The notes under the pieces are model-generated. The model was not told the DNA's origin and did no database searches. It saw only the letters and a list, made by a program, of their open reading frames with translations. Positions 50,818 to 59,404 of a stretch of 64,000 bases of DNA are shown piece by piece (position 1 is the stretch's first letter; every line of letters starts with the position of its first letter). Where the stretch lies: the NCBI RefSeq assembly GCF_007860135.1, contig NZ_SJPV01000003.1:278698-342697 (forward strand), read 5' to 3'. The translations under genes were made by a program, and so were the position numbers. This DNA comes from Novipirellula artificiosorum (GTDB taxonomy: Bacteria > Planctomycetota > Planctomycetia > Pirellulales > Pirellulaceae).

Positions 50818-52290
50818 CTAAGAAATCTCAGCGACCAAGAGCGTCGTATCGTCAAACGGTGCGCGTCCCTGCCGAAACTCCTGAAAACTTTCGGCGAACG
50901 CTGCAATCACTCGGTCGACAGATTCTCCGCTTGTCTTCTCGATCACCCTTACAACTTGCTCGGTACCAAATTGGTTCTCATCAGGGTCGAACATCTCTGT
51001 CACTCCGTCAGACACGACGACAATCTTTGTTCCTGGTGTCACGTCTAAAACCTGTTCCTCGTAGACCACGTCATTCTCGACGCCGAGCACTAAATCAGAT
51101 TCGAGCAAACGGCGAATTTCTCCGCTTGGTGGTTGCAGGAATGGCGGCTCGTGCCCAGCATTGGCATAGCTCACGGTCGATTGCCTAGTATCGACAACGA
51201 TCACAACCATCGTCGTCATGTAACCTGGCATGATGATCTCGTTGTAGCGGCGGTTGATCCGCGTCAGAATCTCGGCAGGGCTTTTGGAGAACTGAATCGC
51301 TTCGAGCACCAACGCTTTCACGACCGAAGCCGCCATTGCCGCTGGGACACCGTGACCAGTGACGTCCGCCAAGCAAAGTAAGTATTGGTGTTCAGAAAGT
51401 GGGACGACATCATAGTAGTCACCGCCAATCGCTTCCGCTGGCTCAAACAACTCAGCGACCTGCAAGCCGTTCAAACCGTTGTGCCTGGGCAACAAATGTT
51501 CTTGAATTTTGCGAGCCGTTTCCATGTGAACTCGGCGATCTTGCTCGACTTTGTCCAGCGATCGAGTCATCGAATTGATCTGGTCTGCCAAATAGTTCAG
51601 TTCACGGCAACTCTTCCCTTCCGCGATCACACTCAAATTGCCACCAGCGACAAGCCTGAGTGCTGCGACCAATCGATTCACGGGCTTTGAAACAACTTTG
51701 CGAAGCACGAGGTTGACGATAAAGGCTGCAAATACGACCGCTGCAAGCACAGCCAACGACTGCATCGCCAATGTCTCACGTGCAGCTTGGATGACACTTG
51801 AACGCTGTTCCGAAACATACACGCTTGAATCCGGCCCACCAAAACTACCAACGACAAGCTCGTCGGCCATAGGCACACCTTCACCGCCCTGACCGGACGC
51901 AAATTTCATCGCAGACAGCATTTCAGGCGACGCATGACCATGAGAAATCGCCTGGAATGCCTTGCCCTGCCATATGGCCGCGATATGGTGACCAGGCGAT
52001 TCATCCATATTCATACGAGCACAGACACTGTCAATCAGCCGTTGAATTGTATCGGCTTGAAGTTCGCTGCGATTCTCTGGTTTTCCAGCAACGATCTGAA
52101 TCGATTCGTACAGCGTCTTCGCTTCTTCGCTGAGTGATACTCGCTTTTGTGCCATCTCACGCGAGATCCGCGTCTGATAATTCAAGAACAGGTAGAGCCC
52201 AACGATCACCAGCAAGAACGAGTTGACCGAAATCAGCAGTTGGCGATTTAGCGGAAGTCGTCGCCAAAAACGGACGAGTCGTCGATACAT
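50818..52290 (-). CDS. Membrane HAMP-SpoIIE (PP2C) serine phosphatase
   Basis: The 490-aa protein has TM1 (about residues 17-37), an outer sensor region of about 140 aa, TM2 (about 176-196), a HAMP domain (RKVVSKPVNRLVAALRLVAG), a helical linker and a PP2C/SpoIIE domain with metal Asp residues in IGGDYYDVV, LADVTGHGVPAAMAA and VVSDGVTEMFDPDE. It resembles RsbU-type phosphatases that dephosphorylate STAS anti-anti-sigma proteins, though no STAS gene lies here. A candidate ECF promoter is 160 bp upstream, so it could feed back on the regulatory system. Confidence 0.9.
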   Translation of the reverse strand: MYRRLVRFWRRLPLNRQLLISVNSFLLVIVGLYLFLNYQTRISREMAQKRVSLSEEAKTLYESIQIVAGKPENRSELQADTIQRLIDSVCARMNMDESPGHHIAAIWQGKAFQAISHGHASPEMLSAMKFASGQGGEGVPMADELVVGSFGGPDSSVYVSEQRSSVIQAARETLAMQSLAVLAAVVFAAFIVNLVLRKVVSKPVNRLVAALRLVAGGNLSVIAEGKSCRELNYLADQINSMTRSLDKVEQDRRVHMETARKIQEHLLPRHNGLNGLQVAELFEPAEAIGGDYYDVVPLSEHQYLLCLADVTGHGVPAAMAASVVKALVLEAIQFSKSPAEILTRINRRYNEIIMPGYMTTMVVIVVDTRQSTVSYANAGHEPPFLQPPSGEIRRLLESDLVLGVENDVVYEEQVLDVTPGTKIVVVSDGVTEMFDPDENQFGTEQVVRVIEKTSGESVDRVIAAFAESFQEFRQGRAPFDDTTLLVAEIS

Positions 52291-52447
52291 GTAACAATGC
52301 CGTGCGAGGTCGCGGAGGGAAAGAAATCACAGAACGATGAGTACACAATGATAAACCTCATTGCACGACTCGAAACAAGAAAACGATTCGAGCGTCGGAT
52401 CATTCTGTACCCATCATTTTGCAAAACCCAACGGCAAGAGGCATTGG

Positions 52448-52477
52448 GTTAGATGATCCGGCAGAGTTCTTTCTTCA
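52448..52477 (-). promoter_or_regulatory. Candidate ECF promoter, GTGAAGAA-N14-TCATCTAA
   Basis: Minus-strand match (15 of 16) between the CsoR-family gene and the phosphatase gene; faces the latter. Confidence 0.72.
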
Positions 52478-52501
52478 CAAAGACTTGGAAGGAATTCCGA
52501 G

Positions 52502-52783
52502 CTACACGTCTGCATACTTACGCAAAAGTGCGATCAGCTCTTCAATTTCCGCCTGGCGATCAGCCGGATCTCGATTATTAAGAGTTTTGGTGATACTCGC
52601 CTTCAAATGATCTTCCAGCACTATTTCGCCGATTTTCCCCAATGCCCCCGTTGCCGCAGAAAGCTGCATTAGAATATCGACACATTCATTATCAGCTTCG
52701 ATCATCCGCCCCACAGCCTCCACTTGGCCGACGACCCGGCGGAGGCGATTCGTCATTTTCTTTTTATCTTCGTCGGACAGCAT
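52502..52783 (-). CDS. CsoR/FrmR-family metal-sensing repressor
   Basis: The 93-aa all-helical protein begins MLSDEDKKKMTNRLRRVVGQ and has DNECVDILMQLSA with the conserved first Cys ligand, then IVLEDHLKASI with the conserved His. Four residues after the His, where CsoR has Cys and RcnR has His, there is Ser, giving an x-C-H-S fingerprint. It should bind operator DNA as a tetramer and respond to metal or another electrophile. The start at 52783 gives the family N-terminus; longer frames add non-conserved sequence. Target genes are unclear. Confidence 0.88.
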   Translation of the reverse strand: MLSDEDKKKMTNRLRRVVGQVEAVGRMIEADNECVDILMQLSAATGALGKIGEIVLEDHLKASITKTLNNRDPADRQAEIEELIALLRKYADV

Positions 52784-53332
52784 GGCACTCGGCAGATGGA
52801 AAATGGGGAGCATGAGGGCCGTTTTCGACCCCGAATACGGTGATTGTACCCAACCTGAGCCAAATCGACAGGCTACCAATAAGCCAGAATCCATTCCGAT
52901 GGAATTCGAGGTGAAACTACGGATACACCCCGGTGAGATACAGAACCTGGACGACACTCCGCAAACAGATAACGCAGTTGCATCGGCGACAGGCGAAAAC
53001 AAGGTTGTCATAAGTTGTTGCCAAATCAGGTCAAACCGTCGTGTCCGCGCAGCTTGCGGAGGCAGTCAGGCTCGTGCGAGTGTTCGAGAACGCAAGGAAA
53101 ACCGTGTCATTGCTGCACCGCTTGCAAGTGATGGCGGACGCCGGTTGGGATCGTGCGGGGTATCATCTTCGTTTTTCTCGGTGGCAAAGAACATGCTCTG
53201 AATTTGGTGGTGGCCAGCGGTCTTGAAAACCAAGGTTAAAAATCTTCAAACCGGGGCCACCTGAGAGGAACGATCTGCCAAGGTTCACCGTTAAAAACGA
53301 ACGGACGTTAGAACGGCTGGTCCTCTTCGTTA
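52784..53332. other. Non-coding junction between the metal island and accessory genes
   Basis: No convincing gene. Small frames at 53041-53226 and 52782-53201 on the plus strand lack features. It is probably a boundary where the downstream accessory region joins. Confidence 0.45.
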
Positions 53333-53734
53333 TCATTTCTGACGTCGGTTGCAGGTGAAGCAAATGCCGAGAAAATTCTCGGAAGTCTGGTCGGGCATAT
53401 AGTGAATTCGAGTCCAGCCTTTTTGCTTCGCCTCGTAGAACGTGTTCGGTCCCTCGACGTTGCAGTGAGCACAAGTCAAAGTGAACGCAACTCGCGCCGG
53501 GATGCCATCGGGATCGTCCAGAACTGCTTCGGCACGCTTCAGGGCGTACGTTGCCGCTGCCCTCGCTACTGCTGCGTGCCATTCGCTTCCGAGTTCGGGC
53601 GTGTCCGAAGTCTTGGGTGGAAAGCCGTCTCGATCTAGCCACTGAAGCAATGCTTCGGCAAGTTCAACGACATCCAGCCAACTTCGATCAGCCCACTCTT
53701 TGAGCAACGAATCCCAGGTCACTTGTGGGTCCAT
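53333..53734 (-). CDS. Hypothetical protein with a C-terminal zinc-ribbon-like motif
   Basis: The 133-aa soluble protein has Trp/Leu-rich helices in the first half (WDSLLKEWADRSWLDVVELA) and a C-terminal Cys set CAHC...CFTC (about residues 88-129) that could bind zinc. The start ATG overlaps the previous gene's stop (TGATG), so it is translationally coupled to the gene at 53734. The family is not recognised. The three-gene set with a YkgJ-type protein looks like mobile-element or plasmid cargo. Confidence 0.65.
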   Translation of the reverse strand: MDPQVTWDSLLKEWADRSWLDVVELAEALLQWLDRDGFPPKTSDTPELGSEWHAAVARAAATYALKRAEAVLDDPDGIPARVAFTLTCAHCNVEGPNTFYEAKQKGWTRIHYMPDQTSENFLGICFTCNRRQK

Positions 53735-53979
53735 CAGTCTTCCTCCGATGCTTCCTCGGTCGTGGCGACAGCGCCAACGGCGAGTAGAATCTTGCGACAG
53801 ACGAACTCAGCAACCATGTGATGCAAAGCATCGCCAACCGGAAGCTCTGGCAGCGTCTTGGGAACGTCATGCTGTTTCATAAGCTTTTCGACCAGTTCGC
53901 TAGCGAGACTGTCCGCCATCTGGAAATGCTCGTGGGACCATGCTTCCAGCATGCCACTCCAAAGGGTTTGTGAATCCAT
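53734..53979 (-). CDS. Hypothetical protein, 81 aa
   Basis: The protein starts MDSQTLWSGMLEAWSHEHFQ, resembling the start of its downstream neighbour (WDSLLKEWADRSW), so they may be related helical proteins. It is acidic, soluble and without Cys motif (one Cys). The start at 53979 is chosen; the longer frame to 54039 overlaps nothing useful and adds Cys-rich non-conserved sequence. Function unknown. Confidence 0.6.
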   Translation of the reverse strand: MDSQTLWSGMLEAWSHEHFQMADSLASELVEKLMKQHDVPKTLPELPVGDALHHMVAEFVCRKILLAVGAVATTEEASEED

Positions 53980-54035
53980 GATGAAGCCGCAGCTTCCTCC
54001 TTTCGTTACGGGACAAAGAACAGAGACTCGATGCG

Positions 54036-54371
54036 TCACACTTGCGCGTGCCGTGTCGGCTCCAGCAAAGGAACGCCAGCTTCAAGCCGGCATTGTTGAC
54101 AATCGTCGCTGCCTGCTTGATAGAGCACGCAGACCGATGGCCGTGTCGTATAGATACCGCACCGATTGTCATCGCGAAGAAACACACACCTGCCGTTGCT
54201 GATGCAATTTAGGTAGCCAACTTCGCCATCAAGACCAGGTTCGCACAGCGGATACATCTGCTCCGCGATCCGTGGGTTTCTGAGTGTGTCGATCTCGTAG
54301 ACATCGACCAACTTGCTGCGGCAACAGGCACCGCAGCCATCACACTCGAAGTGTTTTCTTGATATTGGCAT
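54036..54371 (-). CDS. YkgJ-type cysteine-cluster protein
   Basis: The 111-aa protein has the YkgJ (zinc/iron-chelating) pattern: FECDGCGACCRSK near the N-terminus (C-x2-C-x2-CC), NGRCVFLRDDNRCGIYTTRP in the middle and DDCQQC at the end. Related proteins bind Fe-S or zinc; their role is poorly defined. It lies 3 bp after the DUF932 gene on the same strand, so it belongs to the same transcription unit. Confidence 0.85.
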   Translation of the reverse strand: MPISRKHFECDGCGACCRSKLVDVYEIDTLRNPRIAEQMYPLCEPGLDGEVGYLNCISNGRCVFLRDDNRCGIYTTRPSVCVLYQAGSDDCQQCRLEAGVPLLEPTRHAQV

Positions 54372-54374
54372 CGT

Positions 54375-55394
54375 TCAAACCGCCAGTGACAGCAAGCTAC
54401 CGATCTTGGCATCGAGTGCCGCCCGGTCGCCTGCGTAGTTCACCCGTTGTGACAGTTTGGTGAGCGCGTCGACTATCGAAAATATAGTGAACCCGCCCTG
54501 AGCCCGCGCGATTTCCATCGCATCTTTGATCAGATGCCGTGGAATCTTCTCCGCCGTCAAGACTTTGGTGACTTCATCCGCGTCGCTGCCCATGCGCTCC
54601 GTCATAGCCTTCTTGATCATCGCAGCGAACGAGCCTTTGCGTTGATCGCGAACGGTAACCAAGTTATCGAGCATGATGCGGATTTCAGACAAAGAATCCC
54701 GCACGTTGGCGGTGTGTTTGCGAGTGAACTCCATCACTTCAGTCGCATCCCAAACGATGTGGTTTTGGCAAACTCGCTGAAACCAAAAGGTTTGAATACC
54801 GACACTACGGCGTCCGACCTCGCTGTTCCAGATGAAGAATCCCGGCGCGAACGCTTCACCATTGATCTCTGCCCAGCCAGTCGGGTCGATCAGGAATGCA
54901 AACATATCCTGCTCGCCGCAATACAAGCCGGTGCTGACATCATCCATCGCCTTTTGCGGTGGCGTGAAGTACGAAGCGTACTCGTTGACCACATCCAGCA
55001 GTTCGACATTCCACAGCCGCGTGTAAGCGACACCATGAACGCTACGAATCTGCTTTTTCGTCGTCAAGAATTGCATCGGCTTGTCGGCCTGCGGCAGTGT
55101 TTCCTCGAACACCTTGCTGGCCGTTTTCCGCGACAGACGGTTGATCGTATCCTTGCTGATGCCCGCCGTGCGGCAGAGCTGCGAGAACGACCAATCGTTC
55201 AGCCGGTATTCCGAGCCTTCGCCATTGCAGAGCGTCAGATCGTGCGTGAGCGAAATGTCTTGCGGCCGTTCCCACAAGTCCGCTGATTGTTCACGCGATC
55301 GCGAACACTCGGCGTACAAGGTATCGAACGACTCGTAACACTCATCGGGCGTGCGTCGAAACAGTTCTTCATTTGCTTTTGTCAAAGTAGCCAT
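54375..55394 (-). CDS. DUF932 (phage/plasmid-like) protein
   Basis: The 339-aa protein matches DUF932: SQLCRTAGISKDTINRLS, an RSVHGVAYTRLWNVELLDVV-type strand region, DMFAFLIDP, GFFIWNSEVGRRSVGIQTFW and RVCQNHIVWD. DUF932 proteins are found on plasmids and phages near recombination genes. The ATG at 55394 has GGAGAG 9 nt upstream and is preferred over 55439. With the YkgJ gene and the two hypothetical genes it forms one minus-strand unit, likely acquired. Confidence 0.85.
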   Translation of the reverse strand: MATLTKANEELFRRTPDECYESFDTLYAECSRSREQSADLWERPQDISLTHDLTLCNGEGSEYRLNDWSFSQLCRTAGISKDTINRLSRKTASKVFEETLPQADKPMQFLTTKKQIRSVHGVAYTRLWNVELLDVVNEYASYFTPPQKAMDDVSTGLYCGEQDMFAFLIDPTGWAEINGEAFAPGFFIWNSEVGRRSVGIQTFWFQRVCQNHIVWDATEVMEFTRKHTANVRDSLSEIRIMLDNLVTVRDQRKGSFAAMIKKAMTERMGSDADEVTKVLTAEKIPRHLIKDAMEIARAQGGFTIFSIVDALTKLSQRVNYAGDRAALDAKIGSLLSLAV

Positions 55395-55977
55395 CACTAA
55401 GTCTCTCCAGATAGGAGCCAAGAATCTTTGTTCAACCAACGCGGTCGAACCACCGACTACCGCATTCAGCGATACCCGATGGAACGACCGAGCCGGCTTG
55501 GACTCTCGTAACGATTCGACTTAACTTGAAAAACCTCGTAGACCGCCAGCCTCTCTAGTCGACCGAACTGGAGTCCGGTCGACGCGAGAGATGGCATTCT
55601 CAACTTCCGGTATTTGGCTTGGACAAGGAACAACTTTCTTGCTTGACACCGATTCCTTACCACGTCCCTCAAGTAATGTCACGTTTGAGATCAACTTTTC
55701 TTGGGGGGCGTCCCGTCGAAATAAGGCGGCGCTTTGGCGAATTCTCCGAGCTGCTGATGTTGCATCGACCTCAGCGTCAATGAAGGATTCACGAAATGCC
55801 ATTGTCCGCTGCAACTCGTTGTCCGCACGTCCGTGCGACTTCCCTGTTTGCGCACAGCGTTTTTGCAAGAGTTGCAAAAACACGAGAAAATCCGCGAGAG
55901 CTTGACGATTCACAAACAGGGATGTACCATCTAGAATCTTCGGTAAACACGGTGTTTTAGGCGATTTTCGGTCTAGC

Positions 55978-56019
55978 CTCATAACCTCGAGGTCGTCGGT
56001 TCGAATCCGGCTCCCGCAA
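55978..56019 (+). other. tRNA-Met(CAT) 3' half, likely integration attachment site
   Basis: From CTCATAA (anticodon loop, CAT) the sequence follows a tRNA: anticodon-stem 3' strand CCTCG, variable loop AGGTC, T-arm GTCGG-TTCGAAT-CCGGC, acceptor TCCCGCA and discriminator A. Bases upstream of CTCATAA do not pair with the stem or resemble a tRNA 5' half. A break inside the anticodon loop is typical for tyrosine-recombinase att sites. Confidence 0.8.
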
Positions 56020-56067
56020 CTCTAGATTTCTCGACAAACTTCGGTTGACTGTCGGGTAAACACATTG

Positions 56068-56105
56068 GCCGGCGATTGTTCTTTGAACGATCGCCGGCTT
56101 TTTTT
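56068..56105 (+). terminator. Rho-independent terminator of the tRNA remnant
   Basis: 9-bp stem GCCGGCGAT / ATCGCCGGC with loop TGTTCTTTGAACG, followed by seven T, 49 bp after the tRNA 3' end. Confidence 0.85.
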
Positions 56106-56419
56106 CGATATTTTCGCCCTGTTTTGCCGTGTCAAACGCTGCTTGGCGGTGTCTCGCCGGGTTCTCTGGCTCTCGGTTTGGAGAGTCTCCATCGGGGGAG
56201 GTGGGGCGACCGTTGGACCCCTCGGGACCGGAACTCTCGGCACTCTCTAGTCTCTCCGACCTTCGGCTTATTTGAATCCCACCGCCGCAGAGACTTTTTA
56301 GAGATCGGGTCTCGGACGCCATTTTCTGGGAATCCAGTCGCGCCGTTTGCATAAGTAACCCTGAGAGGAGTCGTTGAGTTCGGCTCGGTGAGTTTGGTTT
56401 CTTTTGGAGGGGAGGCGCG

Positions 56420-56816
56420 ATGCAGGATTCGGTATTGCCGGCGGATCAGGTGAAAAGGGTGGCACGTTTGTTGGGGCGTGCGGTTCTGCGGTGGCAGCGA
56501 GAACGGGACGCCAACGCGAAAAATTCGGAAATTATCTCCGACTCTCTACCCCAGCGGCTTGAGTCTCGTCCGGTTTCCTCGCTCTCTGTGTCTGGTCGAA
56601 ACGATCGGGCTAGGTCTCAAGAGAAACTTGGGGGCTCGGTCGAGACCGGTTCTCGACACGAGACGGGAGACACAGGCGTTGTGCGAAGAACAACGACAGC
56701 AAATCGCGGAGCTGATCGCCGAAGCGATCCGGCGGCATGCGGAAAAGACCGCCAGCCAGAAATCGGCAGCGGACGCAGTGAAGAACGACAAGACGGAGGC
56801 TGCCAATGAGTCCTGA
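56420..56816 (+). pseudogene. Probable frameshifted first gene of the recombinase operon
   Basis: The first frame (from 56420) begins MQDSVLPADQVKRVARLLGR, a sensible protein start. The second frame (to 56816) ends with TQALCEEQRQQIAELIAEAI and RRHAEKTASQKSAADAV, also sensible and helical. Each frame becomes Arg/Ser-rich noise where the other becomes good, so one indel between about 56560 and 56680 probably split one gene. It overlaps the next gene by 11 bp. Planctomycete recombinase clusters often carry such a small helical protein. Function unknown. Confidence 0.5.
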
Positions 56817-57279
56817 AACGAAATTGAAAGTAGCGAAGCTGTCCGACTTGACGATCGGGCAACTCGCGGCGAAGTACGAAAAGCTATTTGGCGAAAAATG
56901 TCGCTCTCGAAATCGGCGGTACGTTCATCGCCGCATCGCGTGGAAGCTGCAAGCCGACGACGAAGGCGGATTGAGCGAACAGGCAATCTTGCGAGCCACC
57001 GTCGTGGCGGGCGAATCGTTGATTCGATTGACACCGCCGAAGTCACGCAAATCGAAGAAAGACGAGTCGAAGGTTCCCGAGAAATGGGATTCGCGACTGC
57101 CGTCACCAGGAAATCTGATCGAGCGACAGTACAAGGGCCAGACGCTGCACGTGCTCGTGTTGACCGAAGGGTTTGAATACGACGGCGAGCATTACAAGTC
57201 GCTGACCGCGGTGGCTCGAGCGATCACCGGAACCCACTGTAGCGGGTTTTACTTCTTCAAGCTGGGGCAGGCTAAATGA
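56806..57279 (+). CDS. DUF2924 protein of recombinase cluster
   Basis: The 157-aa protein has the DUF2924 layout: a helical N-terminus (SDLTIGQLAAKYEKLFGEKC, RRYVHRRIAWKLQ) and the basic beta C-terminus (LIERQYKGQTLHVLVL, GFEYDGEHYKSLTAVARAIT, SGFYFFKLG). DUF2924 genes typically precede large serine recombinases and are thought to be accessory to recombination. Its stop overlaps the recombinase start by 4 nt. Confidence 0.9.
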   Translation: MSPETKLKVAKLSDLTIGQLAAKYEKLFGEKCRSRNRRYVHRRIAWKLQADDEGGLSEQAILRATVVAGESLIRLTPPKSRKSKKDESKVPEKWDSRLPSPGNLIERQYKGQTLHVLVLTEGFEYDGEHYKSLTAVARAITGTHCSGFYFFKLGQAK

Positions 57280-58841
57280 GTAGCAAGAAAACCGAAGCGA
57301 GCCAGCCCAGCATTCGCTGTGCGATCTACACTCGCAAGTCGACCGACGAGCGATTGGACTTGCAATTGAACTCGCTCGATTCACAGCGCGGTGCCGCCGA
57401 AGCGTTCATCGCCAGCCAGAAATCGGAAGGCTGGGTGTGCTTGCCCAAACTGTACGACGATGGTGGTTTCACAGGCGGCAACCTGGATCGGCCGGCGTTC
57501 AAGCAATTGATGAATGACATCGAGGCCGGTGAGATCGACTGTGTTGTCGTTTACAAAGTTGACCGGCTCAGCCGATCGTTGCTGGACTTTGCCAGAGCGA
57601 TGGAAACGTTTGATGCCAACGGCGTGTCGTTCGTTTCGGTGACACAACAGTTCAACACCACTCACTCGATGGGCCGATTGACGCTGAATATCCTGCTTTC
57701 ATTCGCGCAATTTGAACGCGACATCATCGGCGAACGAATCCGCGACAAGATCGCCGCTCAGCGACAAAAGGGGCTGTGGTGTGGCGGACAACCGGTTCTC
57801 GGGTACGACGTTGATCGGTCCGAGACGAGTCCGAAACTGGTCATCAATGCGGACGAAGCCGCGAAGGTTCGCGAGATCTTTGACTACTACTTGAAGCTGC
57901 GTTCGTTGTTGCCGGTGGTTCAGAAGCTCGAAGAGCTCGGATGGGCGAACAAGACATGGCTGACGCGAAAGGGACGCCAAAAGGGCGGTCGGCCGTTCGA
58001 CAAGTGTTCGATTCATTCGCTTTTGACCAACGTCCTGTACGTCGGCAAGATCCGGCACAAAGAGAATGTCTACGACGGAGTTCACGAACCGATCATCCAG
58101 CCCGATGTCTTTGATGCCGTGCAAAAGATGCTCAAAGAACACGGTCAGGGCAGCGGCAAGCGTTTGATTAATCGACACAACGCGTTGCTGAAAGGTTTGC
58201 TGTATTGTCCGTCGTGCGGATACGCGATGGCGCACAGTCCGACAAAGAAGAAGGCCAGGTTGTATCGTTACTACGTTTGTCAAACGGCCATCAAGCGAGG
58301 CCACGATCAATGCGGTACTGGCTCCATCCCCGCACCGGCGATTGAGGCGGCGGTCGTCGAAGCACTGCGCTGCATCGTGGATGACGACGGATTGAAGCGA
58401 GAAGTTTACAAGCAGTCCGAAACGTTGGTGCAACAGCGACAGGAGAGGTTGGATTTGCAACTTCGGCAACTGACCAATCAACGGTCACGCGATAAAGCCG
58501 AACTCAACCGCATGGCGACCGAGGGCGTAGCCGGCGAGCTGAACGACGCGCGGCGACATGACTTGCAAACGCGTATCGAAAGAACTCGGACGCAGATCGA
58601 AGAGGTAACCGATGCACTGGCGATCGCGGGGCAACAAAGTTTCGGACGCAGCGATGTCGATGAAGCCCTGGGCGACTTCGATCGGTTGTGGAAGATGCTT
58701 AAAGCGAGGGAACGGGTTCAATTGCTGGAGCTGTTGGTTTCGCGCGTGCAATACGATCGGTCCGACGGAACACTGGCAATTTCGTATCACCCCACAGCGA
58801 TCACGGCGTTGATCCAAAACGGAGAGGAGGAGACTGAATGA
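57276..58841 (+). CDS. Large serine recombinase
   Basis: The 521-aa enzyme has the N-terminal resolvase domain with catalytic Ser in YTRKSTDE, YDDGGFTGGNLDRPAF, VYKVDRLSRS and the FERDIIGERIRDKI helix. A recombinase domain (INADEAAKVREIFDYYL, HSLLTNVLYVGKIRH), a zinc ribbon (YCPSCGYAM with later CQ..CG) and a coiled coil follow. It cuts and rejoins DNA at attachment sites through a phosphoserine link. It is central to a four-gene operon of overlapping genes. It may be the integrase of this element, although the tRNA-half att site fits tyrosine integrases better. Confidence 0.95.
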   Translation: MSSKKTEASQPSIRCAIYTRKSTDERLDLQLNSLDSQRGAAEAFIASQKSEGWVCLPKLYDDGGFTGGNLDRPAFKQLMNDIEAGEIDCVVVYKVDRLSRSLLDFARAMETFDANGVSFVSVTQQFNTTHSMGRLTLNILLSFAQFERDIIGERIRDKIAAQRQKGLWCGGQPVLGYDVDRSETSPKLVINADEAAKVREIFDYYLKLRSLLPVVQKLEELGWANKTWLTRKGRQKGGRPFDKCSIHSLLTNVLYVGKIRHKENVYDGVHEPIIQPDVFDAVQKMLKEHGQGSGKRLINRHNALLKGLLYCPSCGYAMAHSPTKKKARLYRYYVCQTAIKRGHDQCGTGSIPAPAIEAAVVEALRCIVDDDGLKREVYKQSETLVQQRQERLDLQLRQLTNQRSRDKAELNRMATEGVAGELNDARRHDLQTRIERTRTQIEEVTDALAIAGQQSFGRSDVDEALGDFDRLWKMLKARERVQLLELLVSRVQYDRSDGTLAISYHPTAITALIQNGEEETE

Positions 58842-59239
58842 TTACGGTGAAAACGAAAGTCGACCTAAGCGGCACGACGAGGCGCCGCAAACGAGTCGTG
58901 TGTGACGACGCGGAGATGCCAGGTCGGCTGCCGCGGATCACTCGACTGATGGCGTTAGCAATCCGCTTTGACGAGCTGTTGCGGACCGGCAAGGTTCGCG
59001 ATTTGGCACACTTGGCCGACATTGGCAACGTCTCTCAGCCTCGGATCTCCCAGATTCTCAGCCTTGTTCTACTAGCCCCCGACATCCAAGAATCGTTGTT
59101 GTTCCTGCCACGTATCCATCGGGGAAAACCCAAAATTTCGGAAAAACGTCTCCGGCCGATCACGGCTCTCGTGAACTGGGATGAGCAACGGAAACGCTGG
59201 AAACAGGCAGGATTTGGCGATTTGTCCGATCAAGTCTGA
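58838..59239 (+). CDS. HTH-type protein of recombinase cluster
   Basis: The 133-aa basic protein follows the recombinase with a 4-nt overlap. LPRITRLMALAIRFDELLRT and DLAHLADIGNVSQPRISQIL look like a helix-turn-helix of the kind found after such recombinases (compare the 'xxHI-GxVSRxRxxQIL' recognition helix). It probably acts as a recombination directionality or regulatory factor; exact role unknown. Confidence 0.8.
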   Translation: MITVKTKVDLSGTTRRRKRVVCDDAEMPGRLPRITRLMALAIRFDELLRTGKVRDLAHLADIGNVSQPRISQILSLVLLAPDIQESLLFLPRIHRGKPKISEKRLRPITALVNWDEQRKRWKQAGFGDLSDQV

Positions 59240-59404
59240 CCGATTGTCGTCGAGTTGTTTTTGTCTTTTTTCTTCACCTGTGACCAGACGTGTCACACGC
59301 ACTCTTTATTAATAGATCACCAACGGATTTTGCTTGCACCACAGAGCCGGCCGAACTTTGCCCACGGACGAGTCCATCCATGATCTATTTTCACAGAGTA
59401 CGTT

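Larger units (their letters stand above)
55395..56419. other. Long non-coding region with tRNA remnant
   Basis: It holds the tRNA-Met 3' half, its terminator, and a palindrome GTCGACCG...CGGTCGAC near 55558-55583. Several frames (55521-55982 minus, 56065-56354 plus) are not protein-like. Confidence 0.5.

Noticed and set aside
55978..56019. A complete tRNA-Met gene
   Set aside because: The sequence 5' of the anticodon loop neither pairs with the 3' strands nor resembles D-arm or acceptor sequence; only the 3' half is present.
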